DNA of 64,000 nt from a bacterium (GTDB taxonomy: Bacteria > Desulfobacterota > Desulfocorpusculales > Desulfocorpusculum), in NCBI GenBank assembly GCA_037481695.1, contig JBBFLE010000003.1, positions 62,001 to 126,000 on the forward strand, read 5' to 3'. Positions 44,078 through 50,796 of the stretch are shown piece after piece. Position 1 is the first letter of the stretch; the number at the start of each line of letters is the position of its first letter. The position numbers were made by a program, and so were the translations under genes. Under the pieces are notes generated by a model. It was given only the letters and a program-made list of their open reading frames with translations. It was not told the DNA's origin and searched no databases.

Positions 44078-44458
44078 ATGGATGCCAAGGAATTTCAAAG
44101 CCTGCGCCGAAAGCTTGGTAAATCCCAGAGCGAGATGGCCAATCTGCTGGGAACTTCTTTGAGGGCAGTGCAGAGTTTCGAGCAGGGGTGGCGTTCGGTC
44201 CCAGTGCATGTGGAACGCCAGATGCTTTTTCTGGTGGCCATGAAAGAAGCTCACAGGGGAGAGCCCTGCTGGGCCCTCAAAGACTGCCCCCAAGAACTCC
44301 GGGAAGCCTGCCCGGCGTGGGAGTTCCATGCCGGACACTTCTGTTGGTTCATCACAGGCACCATTTGCCAGGGGACTCCTCAGGGAAGCTGGAAGAACAA
44401 GATAGCCATATGCCGCGGCTGCCAGGTGTTCCATCAAATCTTCCTGGAGAATGGGTAG
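44078..44458 (+). CDS. HTH (XRE-like) regulator with two-CW cysteine domain
   Basis: 126 residues. Residues 1-60 form a helix-turn-helix of the XRE type (KLGKSQSEMANLLGTSLRAVQSFEQGW). Residues ~65-125 are a cysteine/tryptophan-rich module with CWALKDCP, CPAWEF, CWFITGTICQG and CRGCQVF, matching the small two-CW domain found in Desulfobacterota regulators; it is expected to bind metal or an FeS cluster, hence a redox or metal sensor (inference). Transcribed toward the sulfur-relay operon and away from nuo, either of which could be its target. Confidence 0.75.
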   Translation: MDAKEFQSLRRKLGKSQSEMANLLGTSLRAVQSFEQGWRSVPVHVERQMLFLVAMKEAHRGEPCWALKDCPQELREACPAWEFHAGHFCWFITGTICQGTPQGSWKNKIAICRGCQVFHQIFLENG

Positions 44459-44516
44459 AAGACCAAGCCATTCACAAGGCCCACAAAAAATTACATCTGT
44501 GGTCTTGGGGCCATTA

Positions 44517-44765
44517 TCAGGGCTCATGTTCTTTTTTGCGAAGCAGGATCTTCCAGACCCTCGTGTCCACCTCCTGGACCTCTACCACCTGGTGACCTTC
44601 CATCTCCATGCTCCTGGATACATTCTTGACTGCTGGCGGAAAGTCCAGGATCAGCTCCAAGAGCTGCCCGGGCTCCATCTCCTCCATTAAGAGCTTGGAT
44701 TTCACAAATGTGTAGGGACATACCTCCCCTCGCAGATCCAGCAGTCTTGGGGTTTGCTCCTCCAC
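44517..44765 (-). CDS. TusA/SirA-like sulfur carrier protein
   Basis: 82 residues. The TusA signature is LLDLRGEVCPYTFVKSKLL: the persulfide-carrying Cys followed by Pro is intact. GTG 44765 follows GAGGAGGGGAAACC; an upstream TTG is less likely. It is the last gene of the sulfur-relay operon, 85 bases after the DsrH-like gene, and would hand sulfur (as persulfide) to or from the DsrE-like proteins. Confidence 0.88.
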   Translation of the reverse strand: MEEQTPRLLDLRGEVCPYTFVKSKLLMEEMEPGQLLELILDFPPAVKNVSRSMEMEGHQVVEVQEVDTRVWKILLRKKEHEP

Positions 44766-44850
44766 GGTTTCCCCTCCTCTTGATGGCATAAAGAACAAGG
44801 CTCTTTCTTAACAGGGTCTCTGGGTTGGAATCCATCTGATTTGAAAGGAC

Positions 44851-45105
44851 TTACCAGCAAAAGACCCTGTCGTGACAAAAGATAAGCTCCAGGAGCCTGA
44901 GGCAATCTATTCTAGGATAGAGCCTGGGCCCGTCCACCCCCCCCCACTGAGGAGCCAGCTCCAGGATCTCACCGGGCAGCTCTAGCTTCCCCACAACAGC
45001 CTCAGGGAAAAGCACTATGGTCAACTGATGTGCTCTCCTCTGGGATTCCAAGACCTCATGGAAGAGACTTCCTGGAGCCTTACGAAGTAGATGAAGTATT
45101 TTCAT
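44851..45105 (-). CDS. DsrH/TusB-like small protein
   Basis: 84 residues. The start MKILHLLRKAP and the repeated pattern HQLTIVLFPEAV resemble the compact Rossmann-like fold of DsrH/TusB, and one Cys near the C-terminus (IFCHDRVFCW has two) could carry sulfur. The ATG overlaps the stop of the DsrE-like gene (ATGA). Assignment is by pattern and neighbours, so moderate. Confidence 0.6.
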   Translation of the reverse strand: MKILHLLRKAPGSLFHEVLESQRRAHQLTIVLFPEAVVGKLELPGEILELAPQWGGVDGPRLYPRIDCLRLLELIFCHDRVFCW

Positions 45106-45527
45106 AGAGCCGCCTCCCCTTGGAGAAGGCTCTGGGGTTCTTCCCCAAGCCCACTTTCCAGAGCCTGTTCATCCAGGAGAATCACCACATCAGAGTCGGT
45201 GATGCAACTTATCATCTCCACCCTGGTCATGGCCTCCATGCCTGAGCCCTCCATGAGGTGTCTGGATCTTCCCCCAACTCCTTGCTCCACCACCACAGGG
45301 CAACCCAGATCCAGGTACGCGTTGAGATGCTCCATGAAGGAGGCCTGCTGATCCGAGCATGGCTCTCGGGTTTCCAGGAGTTTAATACCTTTGTGCATGA
45401 GAAACAGCTGTACCCCTGGGTTCCTCAAGGTCAAACCCACAGCCATGCGCATGGCCTCTGTGACTTTCCCATTGGCAGGAGAGGATCCGGCCAACAAGAC
45501 GGCTATTTTCTTTTGCTTGTTTTTCAT
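45102..45527 (-). CDS. DsrE/DsrF-like sulfur-relay protein
   Basis: 141 residues. The DsrE-type fold is suggested by KKIAVLLAGSSPANGKVTEAMRMAVG, VQLFLMHKGIKLL and the C-terminal DSDVVILLDEQAL. Cysteines at EPCSDQ, GCPVVV and ISCITD; the last is near the site of the DsrE active Cys. ATG 45527 follows AAGGGATTTACAAA; a longer in-frame extension overlaps the upstream gene and looks unnatural. Paired with another DsrE-like protein, it may form a hetero-oligomer as in DsrEFH. Confidence 0.68.
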   Translation of the reverse strand: MKNKQKKIAVLLAGSSPANGKVTEAMRMAVGLTLRNPGVQLFLMHKGIKLLETREPCSDQQASFMEHLNAYLDLGCPVVVEQGVGGRSRHLMEGSGMEAMTRVEMISCITDSDVVILLDEQALESGLGEEPQSLLQGEAAL

Positions 45528-45568
45528 TTTGTAAATCCCTTCTGGTAGCTCCTTGTGGTTCTTGTCTC

Positions 45569-45916
45569 TCAGGTAAAGGCCAGGAACCGATCCGAGCCCT
45601 CCACCATGCAAGCCAACTCGTATTGGCTGCTCTCATCAGCCCCCCAGGGGTATTGGGGATGCTGATCCATACCCCTTTGCATGGCATTGAGGGCGCAGAA
45701 GCTGACCCTTACCCCTTCCTTGAGGGCCTTTTGCAAGCAGGACTCCCCAAGGTGCAGCACCCCTTCACCCATGAGGAATACCTGCACGTGGACACCTTTG
45801 TTGGCTGCGGCCTGGGCAATGGCACATATGATCTTGAGATCACCAGGGCTTTGCCTGGAAAGCACCAGGATCCCCAGTTTTCTTCCTGCTGTCTTACCCT
45901 GAGGATTCGCAAACAT
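45569..45916 (-). CDS. DsrE-family sulfur-relay protein
   Basis: 115 residues. Typical DsrE pattern: LGILVLSRQSPGDLKIICAIAQAAANKG, VQVFLMGEGVLHL and VRVSFCALNAMQRG, where the Cys aligns with the persulfide Cys of DsrE/TusD. The ATG overlaps the end of the ThiF/MoeB-like gene by 23 bases, so translation is coupled to it, linking the DsrE relay to E1-like activation. Confidence 0.78.
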   Translation of the reverse strand: MFANPQGKTAGRKLGILVLSRQSPGDLKIICAIAQAAANKGVHVQVFLMGEGVLHLGESCLQKALKEGVRVSFCALNAMQRGMDQHPQYPWGADESSQYELACMVEGSDRFLAFT

Positions 45917-46700
45917 ACAAATACTCCCTCGGTTCTACCAGGCTTGCCTCTTGCCCGCAGGCAGGGCAATTGGGGTTTTTTCGAAGCCTCACCTCGTGGG
46001 TCTCCATTTCCAAAGCGTCAAAAAGCAGTAGCCTTCCTACGAGGGGCCTACCAATGCCCAGGATCAGCTTGATGGCCTCTGTGGCCTGCAATAGACCGAT
46101 GGTGCCTGGAAGAACCCCCAACACACCGGCCTCTTGACAACTGGGTACAGATCCCGGGGGGGGCATCTCGGGCACAAAGCACCTGTAGCAAGGCCCACGG
46201 CCGGGATAAAAGACGCTCACCTGCCCCTCGAATCGAAAAACAGCCCCATAGATGCAGGGTTTTGCTGACAGCACACATGCGTCGTTGAGGAGAAATCGTG
46301 TGGGGAAATTGTCTGTTCCGTCCAGTACCAGGTCATATTCCCGGATGATTTCCAGGACATTGGCCGAGCTCAATCTTTGTCCATGTTCCACTACCTTCAC
46401 CTCGGGATTGATGGCCTCTATGGTCTGCCTGGCAGAGGTGACTTTGGGCTTTCCCAGATCAGAAGTGGTGTGGATCACCTGTCTTTGAAGGTTGCTGAGC
46501 TCCACGGAGTCGAAATCCACGAGGCCCAGGGTTCCTACTCCAGCAGCTGCCAGATAAAGAGCGGCCGGAGACCCCAAGCCTCCCAAGCCCACCAAGAGAA
46601 CCCTTGAAGAAAGAAGCTTTCTCTGACCTTTTCCACCCACCTCGGGCAGTATGATGTGCCTGCTGTAACGACGGATCTGCTCCTCTGTAAAGGGAAACAT
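45894..46700 (-). CDS. ThiF/MoeB/HesA-family E1-like activating enzyme
   Basis: 268 residues. Adenylating Rossmann motif LVGLGGLGSPAALYLAAAGVG, substrate region DFDSVELSNLQRQVIH, the catalytic DGTDNFPTRFLLND, and zinc ligands in CYRCFVP and CPACGQ. A candidate catalytic Cys lies in VPSCQEAGVLGVLPG. No rhodanese domain, so sulfur must come from another donor, fitting the adjacent TusA/DsrE proteins. It should adenylate the C-terminal Gly-Gly of the ThiS/MoaD-like protein encoded 13 bases upstream. Confidence 0.92.
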   Translation of the reverse strand: MFPFTEEQIRRYSRHIILPEVGGKGQRKLLSSRVLLVGLGGLGSPAALYLAAAGVGTLGLVDFDSVELSNLQRQVIHTTSDLGKPKVTSARQTIEAINPEVKVVEHGQRLSSANVLEIIREYDLVLDGTDNFPTRFLLNDACVLSAKPCIYGAVFRFEGQVSVFYPGRGPCYRCFVPEMPPPGSVPSCQEAGVLGVLPGTIGLLQATEAIKLILGIGRPLVGRLLLFDALEMETHEVRLRKNPNCPACGQEASLVEPREYLYVCESSG

Positions 46701-46713
46701 GGCTTAGACCTCC

Positions 46714-46986
46714 TCAACCTCCTGCTATGGCAGGAACCACTGAAATCAGATCCCCGTCCTTCACGGGAGTAGCTTCCCCTGCCAGGAATCTGATGTCCTC
46801 GTCGTTTAGGTAGATATTCACAAAGGGTCTTAAGGCTGAGCCATCATATAGTCTCTGTTGTACCCCAGGGTACCTGGAGCCCAGGTCTCCCAGCACCTGG
46901 GAGATGGTATTTCCACGGGCCTCCACCACGGGCCTGCCTTCCACGAATCGTCTAAGGGGTGTGGGAATCCTAACCAGCACTGCCAT
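46714..46986 (-). CDS. ThiS/MoaD-like ubiquitin-fold sulfur carrier
   Basis: 90 residues ending in the mature Gly-Gly tail (VVPAIAGG with no extra residues), as needed for thiocarboxylate formation. Beta-grasp features: VRIPTPLRRFVEGRP, ALRPFVNIYLNDEDIRFL and VKDGDLISVVPA. It looks closer to CysO/MoaD-like carriers of amino-acid pathways than to ThiS of thiamine synthesis. Its start overlaps the end of the threonine-synthase-like gene by 17 bases, tying carrier and PLP enzyme together. Confidence 0.9.
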   Translation of the reverse strand: MAVLVRIPTPLRRFVEGRPVVEARGNTISQVLGDLGSRYPGVQQRLYDGSALRPFVNIYLNDEDIRFLAGEATPVKDGDLISVVPAIAGG

Positions 46987-48229
46987 ATTCCAACCTCCTT
47001 TCTGTTTCCTCCACCTGCTCTATGAACTGCTCTAGGGATGCTCCTATTCTCATGGGATTTTGTGTCTTGCCGGTGAGTATTTCCTGAGTCTTCAGGCCAT
47101 TTCCTGTTATGGCCAACACCGTGAGATCATCTCTGCCTATCCTGCCCTGTTGCACCAGCTTTCGGGTCACGGCCACCACCACCCCTCCGGCTGTCTCGGC
47201 AAAGATCCCTTCTGTTCGGGCTAGGAGTAATATGCCCTCCAGGACCTCCTTGTCAGAGACATCCTCTCCATATCCGCCTGTTTCCCTCACTGCCTGAAGC
47301 CCGAAGTAACCGTCGGCCGGGTTGCCTATGGCCAGGGACTTGACTATGGTGTCAGGTTTCACAGGCTTTACTGCATCCCAGCCTTTCTTGATGGCCGTGG
47401 AAACAGGCGCACAGCCGCTGGCCTGGGCTGCATAGAGCCTGGCCTTGTTTTTTCTTATCCATCCGATCCTTTCCAGTTCCTTGAAGGCCTTCCAGATCTT
47501 GGTAAGAAGGGAGCAGCCGGCCACTGGGATCACTATGTGATCAGGAGACTCCCAGCCCAACTGCTCGGCTATCTCGAAGCCCATGGTCTTGGATCCCTCG
47601 GAATAGTAAGGCCTTAGATTTATGTTCACGAAGGCCCATGGGTACAGTGATGCCACCTCTGAACAGAGGCGGTTCACCTCATCGTAGTTCCCGTCCACTG
47701 CCACCACCCTGGCATCATAAACTAAGGTGCCCGTTATCTTGGCTGCCTCCAGATTGGCTGGAATGAAGATAAAGCTTCTGAGCCCGGCTGCTGCGGCCTG
47801 GGAGGCCAAGGAGTTGGCCAGGTTGCCGGTGGAGGCGCAGGCCACGGTGTCGAAGCCGAATTCCGAAGCCTTGGAAACAGCCACCGAGACAACTCTGTCC
47901 TTGAAAGAGAGGGAAGGCACATTCACGGTGTCATTTTTGATGTACAGACGGCTTAGCCCTAGTACATCTCCCAGCCTTCGAGCGTGTATCAAGGGAGTGT
48001 ACCCTGCCTGAAGCCCTGCCTTAGGCTCGCCTTGGAGAGGAAGCAGGGCTTGATAACGCCACATGCTCTTGGGACCCGAAGAGATCTTTTGAGGAGAGCT
48101 CCTTCTGGCGATTTGCTCGTAGTCGTAGAGCACCTCCAGAGGTCCAAAACAATCTTCACACACGTAAATTGGTGCTTCTGAATAGTTCCTGCCACAAACA
48201 CGGCAAACAAGCCCCGTCACATAGCCCAT
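46970..48229 (-). CDS. thrC: Threonine synthase-like PLP enzyme
   Basis: 419 residues, fold-type II PLP enzyme of the threonine synthase family. It has an N-terminal zinc-ribbon (CRVCGRNY ... CEDCFGPLEV), the PLP-lysine motif SLSFKDRVVSVAV, the phosphate-side motif ACASTGNLANSLA, and IGNPADGYFG. The typical (T/P)GSFKDRG context is altered to SLSFKDRVV. ATG 48229 follows AAAGGAGCTGTTTGCC. Overlap with a ThiS-like gene and the E1/relay genes suggests it may use a protein thiocarboxylate with O-phosphohomoserine or a related acceptor instead of (or besides) making threonine; this is inference. Confidence 0.88.
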   Translation of the reverse strand: MGYVTGLVCRVCGRNYSEAPIYVCEDCFGPLEVLYDYEQIARRSSPQKISSGPKSMWRYQALLPLQGEPKAGLQAGYTPLIHARRLGDVLGLSRLYIKNDTVNVPSLSFKDRVVSVAVSKASEFGFDTVACASTGNLANSLASQAAAAGLRSFIFIPANLEAAKITGTLVYDARVVAVDGNYDEVNRLCSEVASLYPWAFVNINLRPYYSEGSKTMGFEIAEQLGWESPDHIVIPVAGCSLLTKIWKAFKELERIGWIRKNKARLYAAQASGCAPVSTAIKKGWDAVKPVKPDTIVKSLAIGNPADGYFGLQAVRETGGYGEDVSDKEVLEGILLLARTEGIFAETAGGVVVAVTRKLVQQGRIGRDDLTVLAITGNGLKTQEILTGKTQNPMRIGASLEQFIEQVEETERRLEYGSAG

Positions 48230-48321
48230 GGCAAACAGCTCCTTTCTGAACAAAACAAGTATGATTTTCCTGCTGATCTTAGAGGCGGAATCTCGGAGGG
48301 TTTCTTCTAGGTAGGCAGGCT

Positions 48322-48492
48322 CTAGGCTGGAACTACCCCGAGGGAGGATCGGGGCTCTCTAGGCAGTCTGACTTGAAAGGTACGCTCCGATTCACTGCCC
48401 TTTGGGTGTGCCAAGACCCGCACCATAGGAACCCTCAAACCATCCGCCGGCCCCTGGCGCATGTCAGCACAGCCTTGCATGTCCATTTCCAT
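48322..48492 (-). CDS. Possible 56-residue Met-rich leader ORF
   Basis: ATG 48492 follows AAGGGGGGTGGGCAC, about 30 bases after the predicted start of a good promoter, and runs 56 codons to TAG 48322, 93 bases before the threonine-synthase-like start. The N-terminus is unusually rich in Met (positions 1, 3, 5, 11, then 23) with Cys at 8. It could be a regulatory leader peptide sensing Met/Cys supply or a small protein; a classic terminator/antiterminator pair is not obvious, though CCCCGA...TCGGGG can pair near its end. No family recognised. Confidence 0.4.
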   Translation of the reverse strand: MEMDMQGCADMRQGPADGLRVPMVRVLAHPKGSESERTFQVRLPREPRSSLGVVPA

Positions 48493-48523
48493 GTGCCCAC
48501 CCCCCTTCCAGGTTCCTTTTGAT

Positions 48524-48550
48524 GTGATGTATATATCACGCTGTGATATA
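48524..48550. promoter_or_regulatory. Operator-like triple half-site
   Basis: Three alternating half-sites: GTGATGTA (48524-48531), TATATCAC (48532-48539), a three-base gap, GTGATATA (48543-48550). The last two form a perfect inverted repeat with eight-base arms; it lies between the -35 and -10 of the minus-strand promoter of the sulfur-carrier operon, a position expected for repression. Confidence 0.65.
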
Positions 48551-48559
48551 GAGTGTCAA
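48531..48559 (-). promoter_or_regulatory. Sigma70-type promoter of the thrC/thiS/moeB operon
   Basis: Perfect -35 TTGACA (48559-48554), 17-base spacer, -10 ATATAT (48536-48531; TATATA with an 18-base spacer). Overlaps the operator repeat. Predicted start near 48523, ahead of the small ORF and the threonine-synthase-like gene. Confidence 0.65.
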
Positions 48560-48809
48560 GACTTTTTTTTCTGCCCTCATTGCCTGCCCAGAACCGGGCC
48601 CCAATCCATTTGATCTTAGAGACCCGGATTGCTCTCAAGGATCGCCTTGTGCACCTTTATCCATTTTCTGGCACAGATCCTGGCACGCTCCCAGTGGAAG
48701 GTCAGGCTCCATCTGAGCATCTTCAGGCCAAAATGAGCCCCTTTGTAATAAGAAATTCTCTTGGGTACAGCCCAGAGGTGCAGATCTTCTCTTCTGGCAA
48801 ATAAGTTTG

Positions 48810-48838
48810 TTGCCCTCCATATCACTATGTGATAGGTT
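48810..48838 (+). promoter_or_regulatory. Possible promoter with second operator copy
   Basis: TTGCCC (48810-48815), 17 bases, TAGGTT (48833-48838). Inside lies TATCAC-TAT-GTGATA (48820-48834), sharing half-sites and three-base spacing with the operator at 48532-48550. It points toward the membrane-protein gene, implying shared control of the divergent units. Confidence 0.45.
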
Positions 48839-48903
48839 CTACTTGGGAATGACCAAAGAGGCCGGGCGTCAGAAGGTTTCCACCTTTGGGAGGTGAGGGA
48901 GCC

Positions 48904-50727
48904 GTGGCACGTGAGGATGAGCTTTTGGAGGCCAGATTGGAGAACCTGACTCAAAGGCTGGAAGAGTTGAGCTCAAGAGTGGATCATCTCTATTCCTACC
49001 TCAGGATTCCTCCCCGCAATACAGGCAGGCTCGGCAGCCAGCCCAGTGCCTCATCGGGCAGTACAGAAGAGCAGATAATCTGGTGGGCTCACAAGACATC
49101 CCTGCTTCCCGGGCTCTCCACCATCTGTTTCATCCTTGTGATAGCCCTTGTCCTGCGAACCCTCACGGACAACCATGTGCTGGACACCAACCTGGGCTCC
49201 CTCACAGGCATTGGCTATGCCGCAGCCCTCATGTTCACAGGATACTGGAGGTATGGGAAAGCAGACAGGCTGGCAGGGGTTTTTTCCATATGTGGAGTTC
49301 TTCTTCTGTGTTCCATTGTGCTGGAGTCACACCGGAGATTCCATTCCCTTGAGAGCTCTTTAGCTTACTGCGTCTTGTTGGCCGCTGGCCTTGTCTCATT
49401 TGCCACAGGACTCAGATTCCAAAGAGGGCTGCCAGCTGCCATAGGCCTAATTAGTGTTTGCACAGCCTCTATCGCTCTAGAGCATCCAAATCAGTTTTTT
49501 CCACCCCTGGCAGGAATTCTTTTCATTGCCAACACACTGGGCTACATCCTAAGGAGGCTCCAGGGCTCCTCCTGGGTGAGGTGGCCCCTCATGTTCATCA
49601 CTTTGGCGTTTATGACATTTTGGTCTGGCAGGCTGACCATCGCCCTGGGCAGAAACGACCAGGAACTGCTTTCCTTTCTGGCCTTACCCTGGTTCCTAGT
49701 CTTGGTGGGTTCTTTTTGTTTCTTGTATCCCTTGCTCTGCCTCTTGGGCATGCTCCATGGGCAACCCAAGAAAACCTCCTGGCTGGAAAGCGCAGTGCCA
49801 GGACTCACAGGTTTGTGGGCCTTTGGAATTGCATATCAGGTGCTGGAGTCCTGGGCTCCAAGTGTGGGTGTGGCTCTGTTGGGGCTGGCCGGGGCTCTCT
49901 TGGGGGCAGCCCAGTTGCTGGCTGCCCATATGCTTGGCTGCCGAGCCCCCAAACACCGTGGAGGTATTAACTCTTTTGCCTTGGGGGCCTGCCTCCTCAT
50001 GGTGCTCAGCCTCCCTGCCCTTACGGGAAGCGGGCTGGTGGCGCTTGTCTTTGTCTCTGGAATGGCTTGGGGACTCTTTTTGCTTTCAGAGCTTTGGGAA
50101 AGCGCTGGGGTGCGCATCATGTCCTACCTGCTCCAACTGTACGCAGGCTCCGGGGTGGGGCTTCTCCTTTGGAGTTCATCGCACCCTGCTCATGTGGTGG
50201 CCCAGGCGCTCCCCGGAGCATTTGTGAGCTTCTTGGGAATTGTGCACTATCTTTGGTGTCTAAGGAGGCCTCCCCTTCATGTTTCCTCCAATTTCTTTTC
50301 CCGCTACGACAAGAAGCACAATAGCGCCATTTTGCCCCTTGCAGGATCTTTCTTGAGCGGCTTTTTCGTGCTTAGGCTTCTAATTGAAGAAACACTCCAT
50401 CTGGCCCCAGGGGATTTTAGCAACTCCTTTGGGTGCGCCCAAAGCATTCTTATAAATTTTTCTGCCGCAGTGCTCATGCTCTATGCCTATCTGAGGGCTG
50501 ACCAGCGCTCAAGAAACCTGGCCATTTTGCTGACCATGGTCGGGGCCGTCAAGGTCTTCATGTTCGACCTGCTTCAAGCCAGGGGTATCCCATTGGTCCT
50601 GAGTGTTTTTTCCTTTGGGCTTGCGGCCTTATTGGAGTCCATCCTGCTGGGCAGGTGGCAGAAAATGACTCAGGTTAAAGGGAAAAACCCCCCTTCCGGG
50701 ACTGTTCACCAGGATCTCTTAGGTTAG
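48904..50727 (+). CDS. Polytopic membrane protein, DUF2339-like
   Basis: 607 residues. The first ~35 residues form a coiled coil (ELLEARLENLTQRLEELSSRVDHLYSYL), then after a Ser/Gly-rich linker come about 14-16 hydrophobic helices to the end. This layout resembles the DUF2339 membrane proteins, for which no function is established. GTG 48904 is chosen because GGGAGGTGAGGGAGCC precedes it; a TTG at 48886 would add six residues. The motif FDLLQARGIPLVLSVFSFGLAALLE near the end is like DUF2339 C-termini. A candidate promoter with an operator lies about 70 bases upstream. Confidence 0.68.
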   Translation: MAREDELLEARLENLTQRLEELSSRVDHLYSYLRIPPRNTGRLGSQPSASSGSTEEQIIWWAHKTSLLPGLSTICFILVIALVLRTLTDNHVLDTNLGSLTGIGYAAALMFTGYWRYGKADRLAGVFSICGVLLLCSIVLESHRRFHSLESSLAYCVLLAAGLVSFATGLRFQRGLPAAIGLISVCTASIALEHPNQFFPPLAGILFIANTLGYILRRLQGSSWVRWPLMFITLAFMTFWSGRLTIALGRNDQELLSFLALPWFLVLVGSFCFLYPLLCLLGMLHGQPKKTSWLESAVPGLTGLWAFGIAYQVLESWAPSVGVALLGLAGALLGAAQLLAAHMLGCRAPKHRGGINSFALGACLLMVLSLPALTGSGLVALVFVSGMAWGLFLLSELWESAGVRIMSYLLQLYAGSGVGLLLWSSSHPAHVVAQALPGAFVSFLGIVHYLWCLRRPPLHVSSNFFSRYDKKHNSAILPLAGSFLSGFFVLRLLIEETLHLAPGDFSNSFGCAQSILINFSAAVLMLYAYLRADQRSRNLAILLTMVGAVKVFMFDLLQARGIPLVLSVFSFGLAALLESILLGRWQKMTQVKGKNPPSGTVHQDLLG

Positions 50728-50796
50728 GGGGTACACTGCAGCTTCTCTGGGATCACCCCGGCTGGTATCCCCAGTTAGATACATGGACAGAGGGAT

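Noticed and set aside
48230-48523. S-adenosylmethionine or cobalamin riboswitch upstream of the ThrC-like gene
   Set aside because: Searched by eye for SAM-I, SAM-II and cobalamin core strings; none present, and the stretch is partly covered by a small ORF.
48616-48954. Minus-strand frame with basic, aromatic C-terminal half between the two operator sites
   Set aside because: Looks somewhat protein-like but has no ribosome site, its start overlaps the divergent gene, and a shorter GTG start would lie inside the operator. Not recognised; left unannotated.
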